Origin: Carallia brachiata
Lineage: Eukaryota > Streptophyta > Magnoliopsida > Malpighiales > Rhizophoraceae
Assembly (NCBI GenBank): GCA_021464245.1
Contig: JADCRB010000026.1
Location: forward strand, 1,568,639-1,632,638
Reading direction: 5' to 3'
Length of the DNA stretch: 64,000 nucleotides
The notes beneath the pieces are model-generated. The model made no database searches, had not been told where the DNA came from, and was given only the letters and a program-made list of their open reading frames with translations. Shown piece after piece: positions 35,468 through 52,315 of this stretch. Position numbers and translations under genes: made by a program. Numbering within the stretch: the first letter of the stretch is position 1; each line of letters opens with the position of its first letter.

Positions 35468-38400
35468 ATGGGTCGGGTTAAACTCCAGATAAAGAGAATA
35501 GAGAACGACACAAATCGGCAAGTCACATTCTCTAAACGTAGAAATGGACTCATTAAAAAGGCTTATGAGCTTGCAGTTCTCTGCGACATTGACATCGCTC
35601 TCATTATGTTCTCTCCGTCCGGTCGGCTCAGTCACTTTTCCGGCAAGAGAAGGTCTGTCTCTCTCTGTTTTTTTTTTCCTTTTTTTTGGCAACATGTCAA
35701 TATATATAGATTCATGCCCCATGCACGTATATGCTGGTCTATTCTATGCATTATTTTGCATTTAATTTTGTTCTATGAACACATTTATTATTCTTCTAGC
35801 CCTTTTTTTTTTTTTTTAAATTTCCTTCTTACGACAGAATTGAAGATGTTATTATGCGTTACATAAATCTGCCGGCACATGATCGAATGGGGTAAGAGTC
35901 CTTTAGCCAAATAATAAACAAGTGATTTCTTTGGTTTTTGCTTTTCTTCATTTTTTTTAAGCAGACACATATGTAATTGCATAATAATAATTAGTTTGCT
36001 ATTTTTTGCAGTAGTGATGTACATGTACAGAATCGAGAGGTACGTAAGTATCTCCTTTATGTATGCATTAAAGAGTTAATCTTGCTATTATATTTATTGT
36101 GGAGATCTAATATATATGTGGAATAGATAACGCAGTTATTTGATCGTTTTTATTTTTTTTTACTTTAATTTTTTATACATCAATTTTAAATTTATTGCAC
36201 ATCAATTTTAAACTTGTTGCACATGACATTAAAATTTTTTATTATTATATCTGTTCCACAGATTTAAACTCTCATGTACATAAATCATTTTAAAAAAAAA
36301 ATTAAGAGAACTGGTGACACCTGCCATAGTTCCACTGTATCTCCTCTGTATCCCCTGTCCGCGCCGTGACTGGTTCTTTTTATCGTTTTTGTTTATTATT
36401 TTTAGACATTTAAATTGCTTTATAATTTCCACATCTATTTTTGCAGTATTTGCTCAGCATTCTAAAGAAACTCAAGACAGAAAATGACTTGGCCCTTCAA
36501 GCTGCCAAGTAAAGTGACTCTCTCTCTCCCTCCCTCCCTCTCTCTCTCTCTATAGTTGCATCAGATATATTGGAAAAAAAAAAGGATTTTATCCCCTTTT
36601 CTGACTTGTTTAATATGTTTATTCTCCATGTTTAGTGTAAAACGTATAACATATATATGCATATATATAATAATTACTACACTAAAGCCGATACTAATTT
36701 CTCCCTTTTGTCAGCCCTGAGGCTACCCAATCAAATGTGGAGGTAAAAATGTCTAAGCTAATTAATTTCTTTTTTTTATTCAATTAATTAATTAGTAAAC
36801 CATTTTGAGTCGCCTTTTAAGTTAAGGAAAAGAAATTTGAATATGTGCAGGGCTCCAGCGAGAAGTTTTTACCTTGCAACATCAGCTTCAAATGGCCGAG
36901 GAACGATTAAGGTTAGAAAAAGCTCAAATTTATAAGAACAAGCAAAATGTTTAATATCCTTGAGAAAGCCAGCTTTTGGTAATTATTATTAATAATTATA
37001 ATGGGTAGAAACTAACAATTTCTCTTATTTTTTGAATAATAATTTACAAGGATATATGAGCCTGATCCTCTAATTGTCACATCAATAAGAGATCTTGAAT
37101 CGTGTGAGCAGAACCTTTTGGATGTCATGGCACGTCTCGAAGACAGAAAGGTAGAACTTAACCATGCATTGTCTTCTCTACTTCGGCCTTCAAGTTTACA
37201 AAAATGTTTATGCATTTTTTTTACCAGGTGCTTTTTCAGTCCCCCTCATCAAATATCTGTTTAGTTACTTACTAATGTATTCAGTCTTAAAACATTATTT
37301 ATGAAAATTAAGGCTTTTCATTCAATTGCTTAATTTAAAAAAAAAAAATCGTTTCAACATACTAGACTGTCACATTTATGATGAAGAATTGACCTACATA
37401 ACATTCTCTTTATTTTAATAAAAAAAATGTTTCCACAATTTTAACTTGTGACTTTCAAGTCACAATAAAATAATTACACTAAGTCTTGTCCTTCTAATTA
37501 AATAATCTAAAAAAAAAGATATTTCAAGAGAAGATTTCTGGCAAAAAATATTTAGTAAATTAAAAAGGGAGAAACATACTAACTTTATTTTTAGAAACTT
37601 ATTTATTTTTTGACTGTCTTATGCGAAATAGTAAACCAAATGCTAATTTCAACGACTGAAAACCATTGAGTTTTAGATTTTATTTATTGAAAACTTCATT
37701 CATTACTGACCAAGGGATAACTAAAAAGATTAAAAACTGTAGGGATCTTTGAAATTATATAAAGAGATGATAGTGAGTAATGTTTAAAATGTAAATTAAC
37801 TGTGACGATCTTTTTGTTGCAGAAATCACTTTTGAGCAACCATGCATCTCCATATGAACCATCAAGTTTACAGGTAATAATCAAAATTAATTGTAGACTA
37901 TCACGTTCATCAATAGGTTTCATTTGAAACACTCGGACAGGCATTGCTTAATTTCATGGGTCGTGATTTGCGAACCGTATGCACCCTCGAAATGTTTAAG
38001 ATTGTGTCATTTTATTTCCTATATATTATTTGTTATTATTATTATTTTTTTCTTTTATCTTTGAAGAAAGTCATAATTCATACGTGTATAAAGTGAGGAA
38101 GAATGGTAGGAAATATAGTTTCATAGGAAATATAGTTTCATCATCCAACCTCTCATTTAAGCGTAATGTCTGATAATTAGTTGAGTTACACTAACTGATT
38201 ATGTTATTTATTAGTTTTTTTTTTATCTAAGACCGCCTAATATCTAGTCAATTGAGCTAACTAATCTGAACTGATCCAGACAGAATCCGGAATGATGGTA
38301 AATGTCTTCCCATAGATATTTAACGCGACTGTATTCTCATGGTTCGAACTTGAGACCTCTAATTAAATAGTGACGAACCCTTACCATCCGTACCAGCTCC

Positions 38401-39981
38401 TGCTAGTTATGTTATTTATTAGTTAATGACAACATTAATCCATTTTTTTCGAAGACGCAAACCCAGAAGCTTTCAATCATTTCTTGGCATTTTTGTTTTG
38501 AAGATGTACTTGGATACACAAGAGGGGCTTCCCTACTTTGGAAGTGAGATTGGCAGTTGGTTTCCCGAAGGTGACGATGGAAAAAATCCAAATTCAGCAC
38601 GCATAGGATCCGAATCTTCATGTATTCCCTTGAGGTATGCATAAGCAAACTTTTATTGAACAAACTGTATTCATAAACCTTCATTAGTTAACCTTTAATA
38701 AAAATTTAAAATAATTACAAAGACTTTCACTGTAAATGTCCTAAAAGACTAAATTATCTTTAACTTATTAATATTGAAAAAAATATTGATTTTTTTAGTG
38801 ATGGTGTTGATATAGGACAATTTAGTTGAAAATGCAATTTTCTGTGTTTTCTTTGGCAATTTGTTTAATGTTTAGTGCTATCTCCTCCCCCACCCCCCCA
38901 CCCCGCCGGGGTAGGGGGGAGGGGGGTCCCCTCCTTATTTAAAAAAAAAAAAACTCTAAAAAAATTTGTTAACAAAATGGTGGATGTGCCTTTCAATTAT
39001 TGTCGTTATGTTTGGCTAATGGTTTTTAGTCATATTATGGTTTTTGTCATATTTTACAATGTAAGGTGTATATCATTACAAGACTCAAGTTATAGCACGC
39101 TAAATGTAAAATTTTCTTTTGGGTTCTCTGATCAATATATGTAAACTAAATTTTAGTAGAATATTGTGCGATGTTTTCAGCAATCAGCAAATGCCAGCAA
39201 CGATGTTTGATCCATTGCCTAATGGAACTAATAATCTAAATGTGGATCGTTGCCACATTGGGTCAGGAGGCCTCGTGAACAACACAAGCAACGGGGATCA
39301 GAGTCTGCCATCTTGGTATCAAGCTTTCTCATCATTGTCGTCTATGGAGCTCCTGGCCGCCTTCATGCCTCCTACTTCATTTTCTCAAGTAAAGGTTATT
39401 TGTCTTCTATTTGTCCAAAAGGTTTGGGTTACCACTGTGCCAGTCAACCAAGGGAATTAAAGTTAGCCATGATAATAGAAATTAGTCCTTTTTAGTATCT
39501 TGGCTCTCTTAAGGGATTCAATTCTAAGGTGAAAGATCATGTGATCGAATCCTATTTGGGCCAATATATGGAATTAAAGTTACGACTCATTGTTTAGCAT
39601 AAAAAATATGATAACCTTCTGATTATCTACTATCCTTTTGAATTCAGAATCATAATTTTTCATAGTGAAACTGTAGAGCGTCGACCTATTTTTCATTTTC
39701 TTACTAAGAAGGAAAAAAAAAAAAAAAGGTCAAGCGAATTGGGCTAAAGAGTGTGATCTTTAGGCATATTTAGTAACTAATATTGAGCATCAGATAGCTG
39801 TGGTTGTTCAATAATGTATCATGCATGAAAAAATGACAGAACAATAAACTTTTTTTTTTTTTTTCAGCACGAAATTGAAGGTCCAAGCTTTACGTCAATG
39901 CTGCAACAGCCGCGGGGAGCAGACGCTACGTCAAACTGTCCACAGATGCCTTCTAGTGCTGAAGGAGGCTCCGAGTACTAG
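35468..39981 (+). CDS. MIKC*-type MADS-box transcription factor, AGL66/AGL104-like
   Basis: In Arabidopsis, AGL66 and AGL104 act with AGL30-type partners in pollen maturation; a similar role here is inferred. Eleven exons: 35468-35652, 35838-35891, 36012-36039, 36447-36508, 36715-36742, 36859-36911, 37051-37150, 37823-37873, 38504-38634, 39181-39388, 39868-39981. Joined this way they give 1014 nt, 337 residues, close to AGL104. The MADS domain (residues 1-60) begins [18 protein letters not shown] and includes [20 protein letters not shown]. Next come [17 protein letters not shown], a predicted coiled-coil region ([18 protein letters not shown], then [13 protein letters not shown]) and a C-terminal part with PSWYQAFSS. 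Many short exons in the I/K region are typical of MIKC* genes. The sixth exon is ambiguous: the obvious acceptor at 36850 breaks frame, while the one at 36858 keeps it but drops three expected residues. Confidence 0.9.
38216..38400 (-). mobile_element. SINE-like element in a MADS-gene intron, antisense
   Basis: On the minus strand it reads GGTAAGGGTTCGTCAC, TTAATTAGAGGTCTCAAG, GTTCGAACC, CAGTCGCGTTAAATA, CAGTTCAGATTAGTTAG and ends in A's. The word order matches 23372-23605. It lies in the intron between 37873 and 38504, antisense to the gene. Confidence 0.6.
38880..38935. repeat. C-rich/G-rich palindromic low-complexity tract
   Basis: A C-rich run is followed directly by a G-rich run, with a perfect 13-bp palindrome ACCCCGCCGGGGT at the centre and longer near-complementary arms. 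It lies in the intron before exon 10 of the MADS gene. It could form a hairpin and is prone to sequencing error. Confidence 0.6.
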
Positions 39982-42900
39982 ACCCAAGCTTCAGCAATTT
40001 AATGTGGAATCATCAGCTACTTGTTTACTTGTGTTGTGTGTAAAGCAAGCAATGATTCTTTGGCTTAATTATGAGGCATGAGATGACTGCTAATGGCCAA
40101 TGTTCAAGTGCAAAGTTGTTGGCCGTAATTGTAAAATAATACCAAAAAAAAGAGAAAAAATTACAATTAATTAACATACGGATGTACTAATGGTGTGTTT
40201 TTCATAGATTAACTCATATGCTTATAGGATGAAAGAAAAGATTTTCTCCCTTCTTTTTTTCCATTTCGGTTGATTGTGAAATCTGCTATTGCTAGGACGA
40301 ATAGTTGTTTCAGAGATTAGTTTAGCTTTTTTCTTTTTCTATGCCTCAAAAGAAAAAGGTAAATAAAAAAAATAAAATTTACAATAAAAAATCTCTACGT
40401 AGCAGCGACTTTTAGTAAGGCCACTCCAACTATGTCAGCCTTTAGCTTTCTGATTATATTGCTATATATTATCAGTCTTCCTTTGCCTATTCCTTCCTTT
40501 GACTTTATTTCCAGAAATGGAATCATATATTCTGTTTGCGAGATCTGCTAGACAAATTTCTGTAAGAAAGGGGGTAACCTACAAGATGATCACTTCAGCA
40601 AATCGGCTAATTGTCCTAAATCTTGTAACCAGGAAACAAATTGTGAGTTGAAGCCACTTGATTCTTGAAGGTTATGCATGCCGGTGTATAATGGTATTTA
40701 TGTTCATTTTTATGTTTTGATTAATGTTTTAAATGAAATAAAATTAATAATTTTTATAATAAAATTGATAACACTTGTAATTTAAAAATAATAGATTTTA
40801 ATTTATATTACCAAAATTATCATTTTTACTGTAAAAATTATTGATCTTATTGCATTTAAAATACCGATCAAAATCAAGATATATATTAATGCTCTGTTTG
40901 AATGCTCGGTGTGTCCAGCCAAATGTTAATGTTCATAATGGCTGAGGGATGCGATAAACACAATTAGTATGCTTATACATTACCATAGAGCAATCAATTT
41001 TCAGACTAGAAGCTGATTTATTTGCATTATGTTACGTAGGTTTTCGGATTCGACCCTATCTCTTTTAAATATCCATTTTCCCTACTTTATTATATAAACT
41101 TCAATCTCCTTTAAGAAAAAAAATGAGAGGAGCAATCAACTTTTAGACCAAAAAGCTTAATCCACTTTTGCCAATGGAATATGTACCAATAATTTTCTGG
41201 TTTTGCTAGGAGCGTAAAAGCACTCAAGGTTTTACCATTGACCCGTCTCCCTTTTTGTTAATTTGTTTTTTTGTATTTCCAACAAAAATTTTACGCTAAG
41301 GCAGTGCCAGTGGTAGTAAAATACAATGTTGTAAGAACCGGACCGGACATTGAATCGGAAAGTTTAGTGGTTCAAGGTCTAACTGGTTCAACCGGTTTAA
41401 CCAAAAATTGAACCGGTAAAACCGTTATTTAATATTAAATATATAAAAATATATTTATATATATTATACATCAAAATTTATATGTAAAATGTAATATTAT
41501 AATCCATATGTATGTATTAAAATACTAACATTTGTAAATTTAAAATGTATAATTTAGAATTTATTATAAAGTAAAATTAACAATTTAAAAAAATTAATAA
41601 TTGTCTTAACAAAAAAAAAGAAAATAGTAAATGTTAATTTATTAGATACATAATATAGTGTGTGTATTATATGAGACATTTGAGAAAATAATAAGTAAAA
41701 AAAAAAAAAATTACAACAAGTTATAAATTGGTTTAATGGCATAAGACTTACCTTTCATGTTGGAGGTCAGGGGTTCGAAAATCAAATTCTACAAAATTTG
41801 AAAATTTTTCTTAATTACTAAAACTGACTAACCCGGTCAACCCGGTACCGGTTCACCGGTTTGACCAATTGAACCGGTCCGTTGACCGGGTTTTGACCGG
41901 TCCGGTTCATAGTTACTTTAAACTTCAACCCGGACCGGACCTCTGACCGGTCACCGATCCAACCGGTTGAACCGGCCGGTCCGATCCGAGTTTGAAAACC
42001 ATGGCAAAATGTCAGCCCCTTGTATTTGTTTTTTTAATACGCTTAAAGAGATACATAAAAAATATATAATTAATTTAATAATATTTAATAATTTATTTAT
42101 TTTTTAAAATTAAATATATTTTTTTACAATTTAATAATTTAAATTATTTTATATTTACTTGTGCCAACAGTTTCTTTTTTTTTTTTTTTTTTTTCACAAC
42201 ACCAACAGTTTCCAATGCCATAAAATTTTTCTTTTTTTTTTTTTTTTTTTTCCTCTTTAGAACAGCGGAACAGGGGAGGTAGGCGGGCGAACCGGTGAAG
42301 TGGGTGAGAGTTAAGGTTAGCTGAAAGCTTTTTCTCTCCGAGCTGCCACCGCCACAAACAAAGCAACAATGCGGCTAGATGCTTTCTGTTTTTTCTCCCT
42401 ATTATATCCCAATATTTCTGAAAATTATAAGACATAAGATGGGTTATCAATTATGCATATCACTTCTAAATATCCTATTTTTCGGTTATTTTAGTATTGA
42501 ATTTCACATGTCAAAGTTTTAAAAACCTTTTCCCTTTTTTTTTCTTAAACAAATCCTATCATCTCCCTGATAAGCATTAATTTTATATTAAAAAGAGTGT
42601 GAAACAGGCGGTAAAAAATTTCTTTGTGTCATAAATAAATTTATAAATTTAATATTATTATTTAATTTTAATAAAATTTATATTCGTAATATTTTACATG
42701 TATCTAAATTTTTTAACAATAATTTTACAATGATTCCTTTTGGTAGTTAGGTAAGATGTAAAATTTGATACCCATAAATTTGGAGGCACGACCAAACAAA
42801 CAGGAGCCCACCCTCCGACATTTCCAATTGCTCACCAACCCTCACAATTTTTTTTCTTTGAGCAAACACCAAGTCACCAACCCCTCCAAATTAAACTTAA

Positions 42901-43019
42901 AAGACTTTTGTTCTAAACGCCAAAGTCCAACTCCAACTCTTGTTTTGTTGTGGTTTGTTGTTACAGTTTTTGCCTTTTCTAGTTGAGCTCTGTCTCTCAA
43001 ATTTGATTCGCATAGTCGC
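39982..43019. other. Intergenic region between the MADS gene and PAT
   Basis: The MADS 3' flank, AT-rich sequence, a GGTTCAACCGG-rich repeat at 41331-42003 and two long T-runs (about 42172-42195 and 42230-42252) are visible. The last ~250 bases are the PAT promoter and leader. No additional gene is supported. Confidence 0.5.
41331..42003. mobile_element. GGTTCAACCGG-type repeat element
   Basis: Both ends are built of GACCGG/CCGGTC words in opposing orientation. The left has AACCGGACCGGACATTGAAT and GGTTCAACCGGTTTAACC; the right has TGACCGGTCACCGATCCAAC and GGTTGAACCGGCCGGTCC. The middle is AT-rich. A tRNA-like B-box phrase (GTCAGGGGTTCGAAAATC) lies at about 41766. Its ends resemble those of the element at 20324-21545. 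Exact borders and target duplication were not found. Confidence 0.5.
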
Positions 43020-47059
<4,040 letters not shown>

Positions 47060-48572
47060 CGCAGATAAACGGTAACATAACTTGCTTTTGTTGTACTCTT
47101 TGTATGGTTCATATATTTAATTTGGCTGCATGAATTGCTATAAATAAACGCTGCTCTGTAATAGATGGCCATTTGTTTATTGTGAACGTGACCTTGTCGA
47201 AGTCAGTATTAACTAGAGCCATGGAAGAGCTGTCCATTGTCTTTGTAAAATATTGCTGAAGAAGATGAAACAGTTATAAAGTCAACTGAAGGACGCAAAA
47301 TTTGTTTTTCCCTTCTGCTCGCGCCTAACCGCAATCTTTTGAGTTTATGATTGTCATTCGTTTTCGTTTTTTTTTTTTTTTTTTTCTTTTGGTCTGTTAA
47401 GAGGGTCATTAAATCGTGAGCTGAATAATAAGAGTCTCGACTCTCATAAAACAATACCAATTTCCAATATTAGAGTTCAAGTCCTCGAACATAAAAATCT
47501 AAATTCTAAACTAGAGGTGTATCTTCGAAAGAGTATGATTGATATTCAATATCACAGCACGGGGCGGATACCGGGGTTGGGGAGCAATAATGAATGGCTT
47601 CTACGGCAGTCAGCATCTGAATGGGGCGAGCCATGTTTTTAACTTTCTATGGGGCCAATAAAATTTAAAACTTTAAGGTTTTCTTTTGCTGGGTATGCCC
47701 ATGGGGCCTTCACGGATCTGTTTGGGCCCAGTTCTTGTAAATTTTGAAACGGTCTTATATATACATATATATATATTCAATGAGAGAATATCCAAGATTG
47801 GACCCAAAAAAAAAAAAAAAGAATATCCAAGTCTCTCAATACGAAAAAGTTTTAGACCCTTAGACCAAAAAAAAAAGAAAAAGGGTTTTAGACTTGGACG
47901 ATGCAGCCGAACTAAGAATCCACAATAACATTGAAATGCAATAAATCATTAATTTTTTGTAATTATATTGATATTTTGTATAATAATAAAAGAAAGTCGA
48001 TAAGATATTTTTCTTTATTGTTTTACATTTTATCAAGCGGTTACAGAAAATTCGTTGTGATTCGATTAATGCCAATGGCTTGCCACGTCATTATGGAGGC
48101 CCTGTCTGGTTGCACGGTTTGGCTACCAATCGGCGCTCCTCTTAATGTAAGACGGAAGAGGAGCCAATCGATCCCTATCGAGAAAAGAGAATTGCTTCAA
48201 AAGTTCCAAACGTGTTCAATGTGCACGGCCCCTATGGACAAGGGAGAGAACGCATTAAGTTTAAACGTTTTCGGACAGCTCTCTTGGAGAAGGTGTGACG
48301 TCGAAGAAATCCCATTTCCTGATGAGCATGTTCCACAACAGTATATTCCTGTCTGAATAAGAATGTATTCCGTAGGACATCACCAATAAGCTAAGGGCAT
48401 CCTGTACGCAACGCCTAGCCTTCTGACTTGAACTTCAGGACAACCTAATATCAAAGGCGAAGAATTCTCCCAATAGCCCAACCGTTTATATTATAACACA
48501 GTGATAATCAACATCAGAACTGATCGAAAACTCCGAAACCAAAAAGCAATAATCACAAGTAATTAGCTAAAA
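47060..48572. other. Intergenic region between PAT and the NEN4-like gene
   Basis: The PAT 3' flank is followed by a T-run at about 47367-47386, A-runs and a short (TA)n tract near 47755-47775. An open frame at 47931-48356 is listed separately. The last ~200 bases are the NEN4-like leader. Confidence 0.5.
47931..48356 (+). CDS. Unrecognised open frame, 141 codons
   Basis: I do not recognise this protein. The frame runs from an ATG in AT-rich DNA to TGA, and only its second half (from about 48070) has balanced base composition. There the frame has a Cys pair (TCSMCTAP). The other plus-strand frames also give protein-like stretches over the same bases, for example EEPIDPYREKRIASKVPNVF, interrupted by stops. 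That suggests either chance or a decayed gene fragment read in the wrong frame. It ends about 215 bp before the NEN4-like start, so it could equally be leader or promoter sequence. Confidence 0.15.
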   Translation: MKCNKSLIFCNYIDILYNNKRKSIRYFSLLFYILSSGYRKFVVIRLMPMACHVIMEALSGCTVWLPIGAPLNVRRKRSQSIPIEKRELLQKFQTCSMCTAPMDKGENALSLNVFGQLSWRRCDVEEIPFPDEHVPQQYIPV

Positions 48573-49989
48573 ATGGTGATTAACTCTGATTCCTCCCGTC
48601 AAGGATCGTCAGAGATAGTATTTTTTGACCTGGAAACAACCGTGCCTACCAAAGCTGGACAACGGTTCATGGTGCTGGAGTTCGGTGCAATCATAGTTTG
48701 TCCCCTCAAGCTGGTTGAGCTTGAGAGCTATAGCACACTCGTAAGACCCAAGGATCTCTCTGCGGTTGCATCGGCATCCGCACGGCGGCCTGATGGGATT
48801 ACTCATCAAGCCGTTTCGAATGCGCCGCCGTTCGAGGAAGTTGCTGACAGGATTTTTAGCATTTTGAACGGCAGAATATGGGCTGGACATAACATCCAAA
48901 GATTTGACTGTGTCCGCATTAGGGAGGCATTCGCAGAGATTGGCAGGCCTGCACCAATGCCTCTCGGCATCATTGATTCTTTAGCTGTATTGACTGAGAA
49001 GTTTGGCAGAAGAGCTGGTGACATGAAGGTGCTTATATGTATCGCCTGATCGAATGCAGAGAAATTATGCTGCAACTCTCTCTTTTTAGTTTCCAAGTAC
49101 AAAAAAGTGTTAATTTAATTCCCAGAATGTTCTGTTTTGATGTTCAGATGGCAACTTTAGCTGCTTACTTTGGGCTTGGGCAGCAAAAACACAGGTTTCT
49201 CATTCTTGCCAGGAAATATATACATGAATAATAATTGCATATATTGCTAGGTTCCATGTTAATTTTTACTGCTAAGACAAGCTGTGATCAATTAACAGGA
49301 GTCTGGATGATGCTCGCTTGAATTTGGAAGTCCTGAAGCATTGCGCTGCGGTGTGTTTCTGGTACCTAAGTTAATCTCGAATAGCAGTTTTTCATTTTTT
49401 TTGTTCAATCCTTTGCAGCTGTTAGCCCAACGATTAGGAGATAAGTGATGATGAGGGAGAGAACTCGAACTTCAGATCTTTCAATTAGAAATTACTATTG
49501 CTGGGTCCTCAAATGACAGTTTTTCATTGCCATCATACAATGTTTCATGCTAATAATTTTGCCTTCTGGGTTCTTGTCCTGTTAAGGAAGCAAGCCTTCC
49601 TAGTGTACTAAATGGCAAATGGCCCAACTCTCCCTCCATTATCATGACACGGAGCAGAAGTAATGGAAAATTGCTGTCTAGGGAAGAAAGTAGCAGAAAA
49701 TCTCCTCCCACAATTCTTGGACACCAAAGAGCAGTCCCCTATGCCCCTAGAAGAAGTTTGGGGAAGGTTCTATTTAGTTTATTTGTATGCATTGATTTTT
49801 TTTGATGATCTGCTACATGACTTTCTGTTCCTGAGTAGAATTCTTGTTCTGTGTCCAAATAATAATGTGAACTCAATTTATTATGTGCAAAAACAGATGA
49901 CAGAGGGGATGAAGAATTTGTTGTGTAAAGGACAAGAAGCAAAATCTCTCAACAGGTTACTGAAGCATTCTCAATCTTTGCTCAGATGA
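48573..49989 (+). CDS. NEN4: NEN4-like DEDDh 3'-5' exonuclease
   Basis: NEN proteins are plant exonucleases of the DEDDh/DnaQ superfamily. NEN4 is linked to nuclear breakdown in phloem sieve elements; a similar role here is inferred. Five exons: 48573-49028, 49148-49194, 49299-49350, 49587-49766, 49897-49989; 828 nt, 275 residues, all in phase. The catalytic DxE is Asp19/Glu21 in FFDLETT. VLEFGAIIV, a second Asp in WAGHNIQRFD, then IIDSLAVLTEKF and the His/Asp pair in HRSLDDARLN complete the DEDDh set. The short length matches NEN4 rather than the longer NEN1/NEN2. The C-terminal exon pair (60 + 30 codons) is Ser/Arg-rich with no domain I know; it is included because the splice phases fit. 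Confidence 0.85.
49418..49512 (-). mobile_element. SINE-like fragment in a NEN4 intron
   Basis: Reading the minus strand, the order TAATTGAAAGATCTGAAG, GTTCGAGTTCTC resembles the B-box half of the SINE-like family at 23372 and 38216. It is short and has no visible tail. Confidence 0.35.
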
Positions 49990-52200
49990 GGGTGAGCAAG
50001 AGACATTAGTGGCATGCATGCAGCTTTGGTTACTCAAGCTTTTCCTCATGAAAAAACAGCTTGCAAACACTCGTGTACATGGCATCTAAGGATGCCTATT
50101 TTTCCCTTACAAATGAAGGATAACTGCAGCATTCAATCAATCTTTTATTTTCCGTTTATTTGTCTTTAATTATAAGTAGTTATTTTGCACAGATTTTAAA
50201 CATATACTAATAATTTTTTAACATAAATTGAGTAGATTCCAATATATGCTTATAGTAATTGAATGATCAAACTGAGTAAATTAGTTGTATTGTTGAAATT
50301 TTAATTCTATTAAAATATTGAGAAAGGTAACAAAGTAACTATAAAGTTTATGTCAAATACTACAAACCGTTGAAGTCTATTAAAAAAATGAAAAATTTTG
50401 TTAAGTATGTCCTACAAATATAGAAATATGTCAACTTGTATTATTTCAGTTAATTTTTGTCATTCCCCCGCATACAAAAGGAAAATGCATGTAGAAAAAA
50501 ATTTAGGGTTTTTGTCTTTTATATGTTGAAAAAAGAAGAAAAATTCACCCAATGATGTAAATTTAGGGGCCATTTGGTTTGTAGGATGGAATCAGAATCA
50601 AAATCGGAATTGGAATTAAATGGAATCGGAATCAGAATGATTAAAATTACAATATTTGGTTTATTCCGAAATTGAAATCGAATTCCCTTATTATTGTTTG
50701 GTTTAGTAAGAAATTAGAATCAAAATTATTTTCTTAAACTATTTAAATAATCTAAAATTAAAAAATTATTAACATCAAATTAAAAAGTATGAAATACAAA
50801 AAATATTATAACGTAATGTCAAATTAAAATATAAAATTTTATTGTTATTATAATAATAATCATTTGTTAATTTATAATTTAAATATTTTTTAAATTTAAT
50901 TTTTTTCTAATTATAATACTATGACATATTATCATTAACAAGTAGTAATGGTAATGACAATAATAACAATAACAATAAAAATAATATTTATTATTATTAT
51001 CATTATTATTATTATTATTATTATGAAAATAATATTGTAGATATTATAAAATAATTTATTAATAATAAATAAATAATTATTTTAACCATAGAATTATATT
51101 AGTATTTACAATTTAATATTATCTTAAGTTTTGAAATATTTAATTTTTATTATAATATAAAAACATATTATTATTATTATTATTATTACTATTATTATTA
51201 TTTTATGAATAAATAAAATCAAAAAAGGAATATAATAACAATATAAAAATAAAAACATGGGAAAGTGGATAAATTTAAGGAGTTAGAGGTAGTTAATAAG
51301 GGAATGAGAATAATTGATATAGTAAACTTGAGAATCATGATTCCCTTAAAATGAGGAATCTCATTCTCCTTTTTAAGGGAATAAGAATCCATTTTTCATA
51401 AAATAAATAATAAGAATGAGAATTAAGTAGTTGATTCTCATTCCCACATTACTTTTTTCCTAAACAAACACCCCCTTCCATTTTAAGAGTATATTTTAGT
51501 GTTTTTTTTGTATGTTATCATTTAAGTCAAACTACGTATATATTGATTTGACTAATTATTATCCAAAAAAAGTATTCATCTAGAATGAAAATTTAATGTT
51601 TAGGATAACTAAGGAAACTTAAAACCATTTTGAACTCAATTGCAAAAATCCCAAAAGTTTATAACTTTTAGTTGGCTTATCCCCTGCTTTGATAGTGCTT
51701 TGGCTCCGTCATGCCGGCTATGCCTATGACATCATTAGACAATGCAACAAAATCACAGATTGAATGTTTAATTTGGGAATGAAGGAAAGAGCGTACACAA
51801 GCTTGTAGGGAGTAGACCTTATCTATTCCTTGTCTAGACCTTCTGGATGCCTGTAAGATGGCTCTGACATCGAAAGTGGAAACACATCAACAAAAAGGAA
51901 ATTGACATGTCATCTTCATAGATTAATCCCCTTGAGTTAGTAATACTGATTATGCAAATCCTTCCAATAAATCCAAAAAGGCAAGTGAATCTGTATGGTA
52001 AAATATTAAAATTCACACATTACCAAATATCTATGGTCGTGTCCTTTCACATTTCAGGAGTTTTAGACGAGATAGGAAAGAATCAAATAGACTATTGCCG
52101 AATTTTAAGAGTTTAGATACAAAGCATTCAAGCTATGAGAGCAAAACACCCAAAAATGCTTGAAAGGAAAGGATAAATGTGCCACATATGTTATAGAATT
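49990..52200. other. Intergenic region with a MITE-like element
   Basis: AT-rich spacer. It holds the element at 50566-51475, (TTA)n microsatellites near 50985-51023 and 51170-51202, and the upstream region of the XTH-like gene. No gene supported. Confidence 0.5.
50566..51475. mobile_element. MITE-like element with GAATC-rich subterminal repeats
   Basis: The left end reads GGGGCCATTTGGTTTGTAGG; the reverse complement of the right end reads GGGGGTGTTTGTTTAGGAAA. Both ends run into repeats of GGAATCAGAATC / GGGAATGAGAATC type. TTA precedes the left end but TTC follows the right end, so the target duplication is degenerate or misplaced. The interior is AT-rich with TTA microsatellites and no transposase. 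Confidence 0.6.
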
Positions 52201-52315
52201 AGTGTATATATAAATAGACACTATAACCTGGTAAACTATTGCCTTAGAGTTCCCTTAAATTTTAATTTGCATTCTGCTTAGGATTAATTTTTTTTTTTTG
52301 GGTTAAAAAAACAGG
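52201..52315 (+). promoter_or_regulatory. Putative TATA box and leader of the XTH-like gene
   Basis: GTATATATAAATAGACAC at 52204-52221 is a good plant TATA box. It lies about 100 bp upstream of the ATG, a normal distance for a short leader. A T-run followed by AAAAAAACAG lies just before the ATG. Confidence 0.5.

Noticed and set aside
41760..41790. tRNA-like B-box GTCAGGGGTTCGAAAATC
   Set aside because: No cloverleaf or acceptor stem could be drawn; it belongs to a repeat element.
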